Below, one piece after another: positions 59,010 to 64,000 of a stretch of 64,000 nt of DNA. The DNA lies in assembly GCF_963678635.1 (NCBI RefSeq), contig NC_087065.1, forward strand, positions 68,264,956-68,328,955, in the 5' to 3' direction. The notes under the pieces were generated by a model. That model was not told where the DNA came from, ran no database searches, and was given only the letters and a program-made list of their open reading frames with translations. The stretch is from Symsagittifera roscoffensis (Eukaryota > Xenacoelomorpha > Acoela > Convolutidae). Every line of letters begins with the position of its first letter. Position 1 is the stretch's first letter. The translations under genes were made by a program, and so were the position numbers.

Positions 59010-60680
59010 TTCCATCTTTTAAACTCTGAACAATTTAGCACCATACAATTTCACTCCCTCTTTTTTGTTGCTTTAGCCATTTAAAACCACTACATTTTAG
59101 AAAAATTTCTATTACTTACACCGTTTTAATCCAAAATGAAAAGAGAACTTAATTCGAAGGGGACTTCGGTAAGCATCAAAGAATAAAGCGAGGATTATTT
59201 TTGCCATTAAAAGTCTGACAATTTTGTCCCACTTAATTTGCGTGAAATTTGAACAGACATGACCCTGCCAAAAATTCGGATTCCATTTTTTCAAGGAACA
59301 TCAAAAGCCTTCAATTAAATTAAACGTTCTTTGTTCTTTGAAAAAAAATGGCGTAAAAAAAGAAATTACAGGAGGTTTTACTGATGCAAAAATGCAGAAA
59401 ATCTTTTAATTTTTAGAATCATTCTTGAGTTCAACCCTAAAAAACGATCAATTTGCTCATTTTTTATGATGTTTTGAATTGATCGATCCCATTTAAACGC
59501 AAAGCTAAAGGGTTTGCCGTCCCCTAGTCCCAACCTACCATCATGAAAAAAGGTTCTGAAAAAGTACTGACCAGTTTGTCTGAGTAAACGGGTTTTGGAC
59601 TTTTTGGTTCAATACGCGTTACTTTCCCCTCTTTGTGCTTTTATGGCCACTCAAAGTCTCGAAAAAAATTGTACGAAGGTGTCTTTTTGCAGGCTACCAC
59701 TAATTTCCACATACTAGGGCAAATTTCGCTGAAATACGATTGGATAACAATGTGCCAATCTTCGACAACATTTGCTGTCCTAGCAACCCCAGTCACGGCA
59801 GCATTCCCCTGGTTCCAAAGGGAGGGTGGCACATAGACTTCACATTTGGCACCTTGCCCTTATTCCTTTATACGTAAAATCAAAGTATAGACTCAACTCG
59901 TCAAGTTTTTTTTTGTTTCCGGGATCCGAACAGTTTCTGTTGCATACAATCTGAATTTCCTGAGCAATCATTTCATAGGACTCGCCTATCTTTCTTTTTC
60001 AAATGCAATGTAAAGCAGTTTTTTTAAGGCCAACGCGAAATCGCCATTTGTTTTGCAATTCGCTTTGAGGCCCAGTTCCTTGATTTTTCTCAAGTTACTT
60101 GATGAGAGATGGAAAAAAGACTTCTTAAAATGCGCTAAGGAGAAGTATTCGGAAGACTGAAGAGCAGCTTGCTCAAAATGTTACGAAAGTTTTTCAGTCC
60201 GGCAATTTGGTGTTAAATCAATTAAAGCCTGAAAAAAAAACTTTTCGAGCTTACAATTTTCGCGCTGAAAACTCATGATTATGCTCTTTACGCGTTTCGA
60301 TCAACTCTGTAATGGCAGATGCTTAATTTTATGGTCATACTCCTAACACTTCTCGATCTTTTTCTGATATGGCAGATGCTCGACATTTGTGCGTTTATTA
60401 TATTGAGCAAATCCAGTTTCTGGTAAATTTATTTTATCGCTTGAAATAAATTCCTGGCCCGACGCTACAAAAACTTGATTGCTTTCAGGTCAAACTGTGA
60501 GTTCGAAAGGAGACTCAATCATCGCAGGACTAAGATTGTTGTGATGAGAGTTAAGATAAGGAATTGATATTGCATCAGTTTTTGTCTTAAGTTAAAAAAT
60601 AGGAGTAAAATCGCTGTGGAAAAAATGGTGGAAATGACTAGGTAGTTAAGTTGGCTGGTATCAAATTGTAAGACTCCGTT
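59010..60680 (-). mobile_element. MULE-like DNA transposon remnant, copy 2
   Basis: Homologous in block order and spacing to 37905-39605 (ccgttttaatccaaaatgaaaag, gggtttgccgtcccctagtc, atgagagttaagataaggaatt). It carries additional sequence between about 60000 and 60500 that is shorter or absent in copy 1. Ends have ttagcaccatacaatttc (left) and caaattgtaagactccg (right), consistent with inverted terminal motifs. Confidence 0.55.
59641..59832 (-). pseudogene. MULE-type transposase C-terminal fragment, copy 2
   Basis: 63 codons with GVARTANVVEDWHIVIQSYF and CPSMWKLVV, a diverged version of the copy 1 block at 38823-39122 (T-N-A-V-E-G-W-H has become T-A-N-V-V-E-D-W-H). No catalytic core. Decayed. 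Confidence 0.55.
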
Positions 60681-60684
60681 TTGC

Positions 60685-63058
60685 TTGGCTCAAATATTCA
60701 GCATACTTTTTAAACTATAAGTCAGCTTTTTTTTAAACAATCTGGCAATGTAAACGAAAAAATGACTTGTAAAACTTCGCACGCGGGTGGGTGGGTGGGG
60801 GGGGGGGGTTGGAAGAAAAGAGTCAAACTGGTCATATAACTGAATAATTTAGTTGACAGCTTGATCAGGGCCATCTTGTTAAGATTGGAATATGCTGAAT
60901 TTATTAATTTCGTTTTTCTTGTTTTTCGAGCAAGCATGAGTGAACTACTCAAAAGTATAGAACATGTTCAAACAACTTCAGGGTCTTTCTTTCAGGTTTT
61001 TTGTATAATCTCAATGTCGTTTCATGTTCAGTTTGAACGTGAAACTTCAATTTTTTTTCCCTTGAAGTTTTAATTATTTTCTGCTTCTGTTTTTTTTTTC
61101 TTACTGTGAAGCATCACTTGTGGCAAGCAGTCACTTCTTTAACAAAACGCTTCAAGTCGCACTATTCATTGAACTAGATTTTTTTTATTGGATATCAACT
61201 TCCAACTTAGTTTTAGTTTTTTTCGTTTTCTTTTCTTACCGTCAGTCTTTTAATTTTTGTGCCAAGTTTTGAAGAAAACGGCCGGTATCATTTTTTGAGA
61301 AGTTTTTTAGAACAGCTTTGGATAACAATTTTTTTTAAATCACCCAAAAAAGTTAAACCGCACTGAGGGTCCATGGATAAAAACCGATGATAAAAGGTTT
61401 TCCTATTCAACAGTTTTGCCTTTATCATTGATAATTACACTTTGGGACCACGCAGAGGATTATAGCCCGTTACAACCTATTTTTTCAGTGATTTCAAATT
61501 TCTTTCAAAAATTAAAATGCTTTTAAAAAATTTGATTGAATTTTTTTAAAATCCATTGTATTTGATTATCATAGTTTATAATCTGTGAAAATATTTCCAA
61601 CTTTTCTGCAAAGCCTTTTTTGCATTACTTGAAGTCCTACTCGATTTCTTAACCTACTCAAACTCAATCCAATTTTTGCGAACAAAATCCCTTACACGTT
61701 TAACAACTCTAATCTCGTTTTAGCAACCAAATAAAACACTCCCATACTTACCCCATCTCCCCAAATGTATATTTTAATAGTTTCCCCACACTTACCCCCC
61801 CCCCCCCCCCAAAAAAAAACTGCTGCCAAACTTAACCCCCGCATGTTTTATCCACTCCACCAGACAGTTGCCCATATCCACCAGATTTGCGTTTCTCACA
61901 CTAAACCCCTCCACCGTTTACCCCCCCCCCCCCCCCCCCCCCACATCCTGTTTTGCTACCTCGTCCAAAATAAGACCCTGCCAGTGGGAGCTTAAATGTG
62001 AGTAGTTAGGGTGTAAAGATGAGTAAAAGGTAAGTGTGGAGGCTCGAGAGAGGTAGTTGTAATTGAAGGCAGGGGTGTGTGAGTGTGAAATACTTAAATA
62101 AGACAACAAGGAGAAAACATTGTGAGGATACCAATTAGCAAATAATTCAATAATTTTCTGCTACAAGCCAGCTGTAAATTTTCAATATAACGAGTGCAAC
62201 GTTCATTAATTGAATGAACACTATCAAATTTTGAAAAACCTGAGTTCCTAATGAAGAATAGGAGTATAAACTGTTATAATCCAATAAATCTCAATAGAAT
62301 TCATTATAAACCATAACAACAGATTAAATTGAAGTCATTTGATACTACTGTTTTTGGTTTATAATGAATCAAAAAGTCATCACAACCAACTATTTTAGGT
62401 TTTATGGAGACAAGTCTTGAAAATCCATTATAATTGCTTGTTACCCAAGGGATTTCCTTGAGGCACTTTCTGATGTTTCGAGATTTTTGACCTGTAATTA
62501 TTTTTTATGGAAATAATTGGGTTTAAAACTAAATCAAACAAAAACTGCTATGTTAACTTCCTATGTTTTTTAACGTTCTTGGTTTTGAAAACGCCAATTT
62601 TCCGACGCTCTGGATGCGCGCTTTATTTTTTCTGAAAGCGTAACGCGATTTATTTATGTGTTCCGAGAAGTCTCGAACCGCAAATTTGTTCCAAGTTGAA
62701 TTTAAGCAAATTAATCGGTCGTATTATTTTTGTACTATTCAAATTTTTACACTTGTTGTGTGATATTGTCCAAAAAAAATATACAAAAATTTTCCTCCAA
62801 AAACTATTAGATCCTGTTCTAGAATTCAAGTTTTTCCACTAATATATGACAGGATACGGCAGGTCACGTATACAACAGGGAGTTTGAAAAAGCCTGCCTT
62901 CTGTCATATGCAAAAATTGAGCGCCTAAGCCTCTAAATACAGCAGAATCACCAAATCAATTGATAATCATATATCAAGGAGTGTCTACCAAAAAGCAAAA
63001 CAAAGTTTAAAAAAAGTAGCACCAGATTTCGACAGGACCACTAGCTTGCTGCGCAAGA
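60685..63058. other. Intergenic with homopolymer tracts
   Basis: A G run at about 60797-60808 preceded by gtgggtgggtggg, C runs at about 61793-61810 and 61921-61942, the second flanked by C-rich cctcc/ccacc sequence. No gene recognised. Confidence 0.5.
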
Positions 63059-63065
63059 GTTAGGC

Positions 63066-63257
63066 ATGATGATTAGCTCTCACAACTGCGTGTTACACTT
63101 AAAAGTATGCAACCAGTCCAAAAAAGCTACCACTAATACTGAGCTCGAGAACATACACAATGTGAAGGAGTTGGCTCTGTTAGAAGCAGACGAACAAACC
63201 AAGCGCCGCTTAAACGGAGTTCTACACACTGAGTCGCAAAATACTTCGCCGGATTAA
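63066..63257 (+). CDS. Short ORF in first 472-bp unit, possible terminal exon
   Basis: 63 residues from ATG: MMISSHNCVLHLKVCNQSKK ... ALLEADEQTKRRLNGVLH, ending SPD with TAA. The frame is open upstream to 63045, just after ccactag, so it may be a terminal exon starting near there. AATAAA occurs about 25 bp after the stop (aacgaaaaataaataag). Composition is more coding-like than the flanks. Protein not recognised. Confidence 0.45.
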   Translation: MMISSHNCVLHLKVCNQSKKATTNTELENIHNVKELALLEADEQTKRRLNGVLHTESQNTSPD

Positions 63258-63528
63258 AAAAAGGCGGCGTGTGAACGAAAAATAAATAAGTCGAATCTGG
63301 TACTTGAAACAAAAATACTATGTTTGCGTTTTTGTTTTCTGAAATATTATGTTAAAAATAATTTTTTTCTGTTGTATGCTTGCACTCCAGAGTAGCAGTA
63401 AAAAATATTATTAGAAGTTGAAAAGAAGCATTGGAAGCTGTTGTTTTTGTCTGAACCAAGAAGTTGAAGCAAGAAGTCGACTTAGAATCGCATATTCTTC
63501 TTCTCAGTTTTTTGCATAAATTTGTACT

Positions 63529-63729
63529 TTGTTAGGCATGATGATTAGCTCTCACAACTGCGTGTTACACTTAAAAGTATGCAACCAGTCCAAAAAAGCT
63601 ACCACTAATACTGAGCTCGAGAACATACACAATGTGAAGGAGTTGGCTCTGTTAGAAGCAGACGAACAAACCAAGCGCCGCTTAAACGGAGTTCTACACA
63701 CTGAGTCGCAAAATACTTCGCCGGATTAA
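63529..63729 (+). CDS. Duplicate short ORF in second 472-bp unit
   Basis: The same peptide as at 63066-63257, with the ATG at 63538 and the same stop and AATAAA signal. The reading upstream of the duplicated unit differs (Leu-Gly before the Met). Identity of both copies reflects a recent duplication rather than proven selection. Confidence 0.42.
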   Translation: MLGMMISSHNCVLHLKVCNQSKKATTNTELENIHNVKELALLEADEQTKRRLNGVLHTESQNTSPD

Positions 63730-64000
63730 AAAAAGGCGGCGTGTGAACGAAAAATAAATAAGTCGAATCTGGTACTTGAAACAAAAATACTATGTTTGCG
63801 TTTTTGTTTTCTGAAATGTTATGTTAAAAATAATTTTTTTCTGTTGTATGCTTGCACTCCAGAGTAGCAGTAAAAAATATTATTAGAAGTTGAAAAGAAG
63901 CATTGGAAGCTGTTGTTTTTGTCTGAACCAAGAAGTTGAAGCAAGAAGTCGACTTAGAATCGCATATTCTTCTTCTCAGTTTTTTGCATAAATTTGTACT

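Larger units (their letters stand above)
63059..64000 (+). repeat. Tandem duplication, 472-bp period, two units (second cut by window end)
   Basis: 63059-63530 and 63531-64000 are aligned at exactly 472 bp (gttaggcatgatgattagc at 63059 and 63531). They are almost identical; one visible difference is gaaatattatg at about 63341 versus gaaatgttatg at 63813. Each unit contains the same ORF and AATAAA. The array may continue beyond the window. Confidence 0.92.

Noticed and set aside
61765-62109. Pro-rich ORFs
   Set aside because: Produced by C and G runs; no coding signal otherwise.

Overview
This window is eukaryotic nuclear DNA, almost certainly from an invertebrate metazoan. It is AT-rich with long introns and canonical GT/AG splice sites, and is full of interspersed repeats, tRNA-derived elements and decayed transposons. 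The species cannot be fixed from the sequence.

Positions 1-36893 hold most of one plus-strand gene, an orthologue of CLASP (CLIP-associating protein; Orbit/MAST), a microtubule plus-end rescue factor. I reconstruct 23 supported coding exons plus two plausible in-frame cassette exons. The 5' part (most of TOG1) lies upstream of the window. All junctions are phase-consistent, and the main form read here is about 1738 residues. Order: end of TOG1 (207-419), Ser/Pro linker (902-1147, perhaps 5711-5917), TOG2 (6398-8652), long Ser/Arg-rich microtubule- and EB-binding linker with a TGIP motif (10478-16985), TOG3 (17825-25800), Gln/Asn/Ser-rich linker (to 32836), and the C-terminal CLIP-interaction/TOG4 region (32800-36893) ending in TGA.

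The introns are built largely from repeats. Family A (about 450-480 bp, ending in a GGCTATGTT-type motif) occurs at least ten times and seems to supply the 3' splice site of one conserved CLASP exon. Family B is longer and ends in a GCGAAGC-rich hairpin motif. There are two full hAT-type MITE copies with G/C homopolymer tracts plus one nested fragment, a 555-bp fold-back element, several tRNA-like sequences, a tandem 163-173 bp array, and a decayed LINE RNase H fragment.

Positions 36894-64000 are gene-poor. They contain a rearranged minus-strand BEL/Pao retrotransposon (44113-47717) with 75-bp terminal repeats, frameshifts and an integrase-core deletion; two related decayed MULE-like elements (about 37905-39605 and 59010-60680); a tRNA-derived SINE; a 192-bp MITE; diverged tandem arrays; one orphan candidate terminal exon (48749-49011); and, at the right edge, a nearly perfect 472-bp tandem duplication in which each unit carries the same short ORF followed by AATAAA. 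No other complete gene was recognised.
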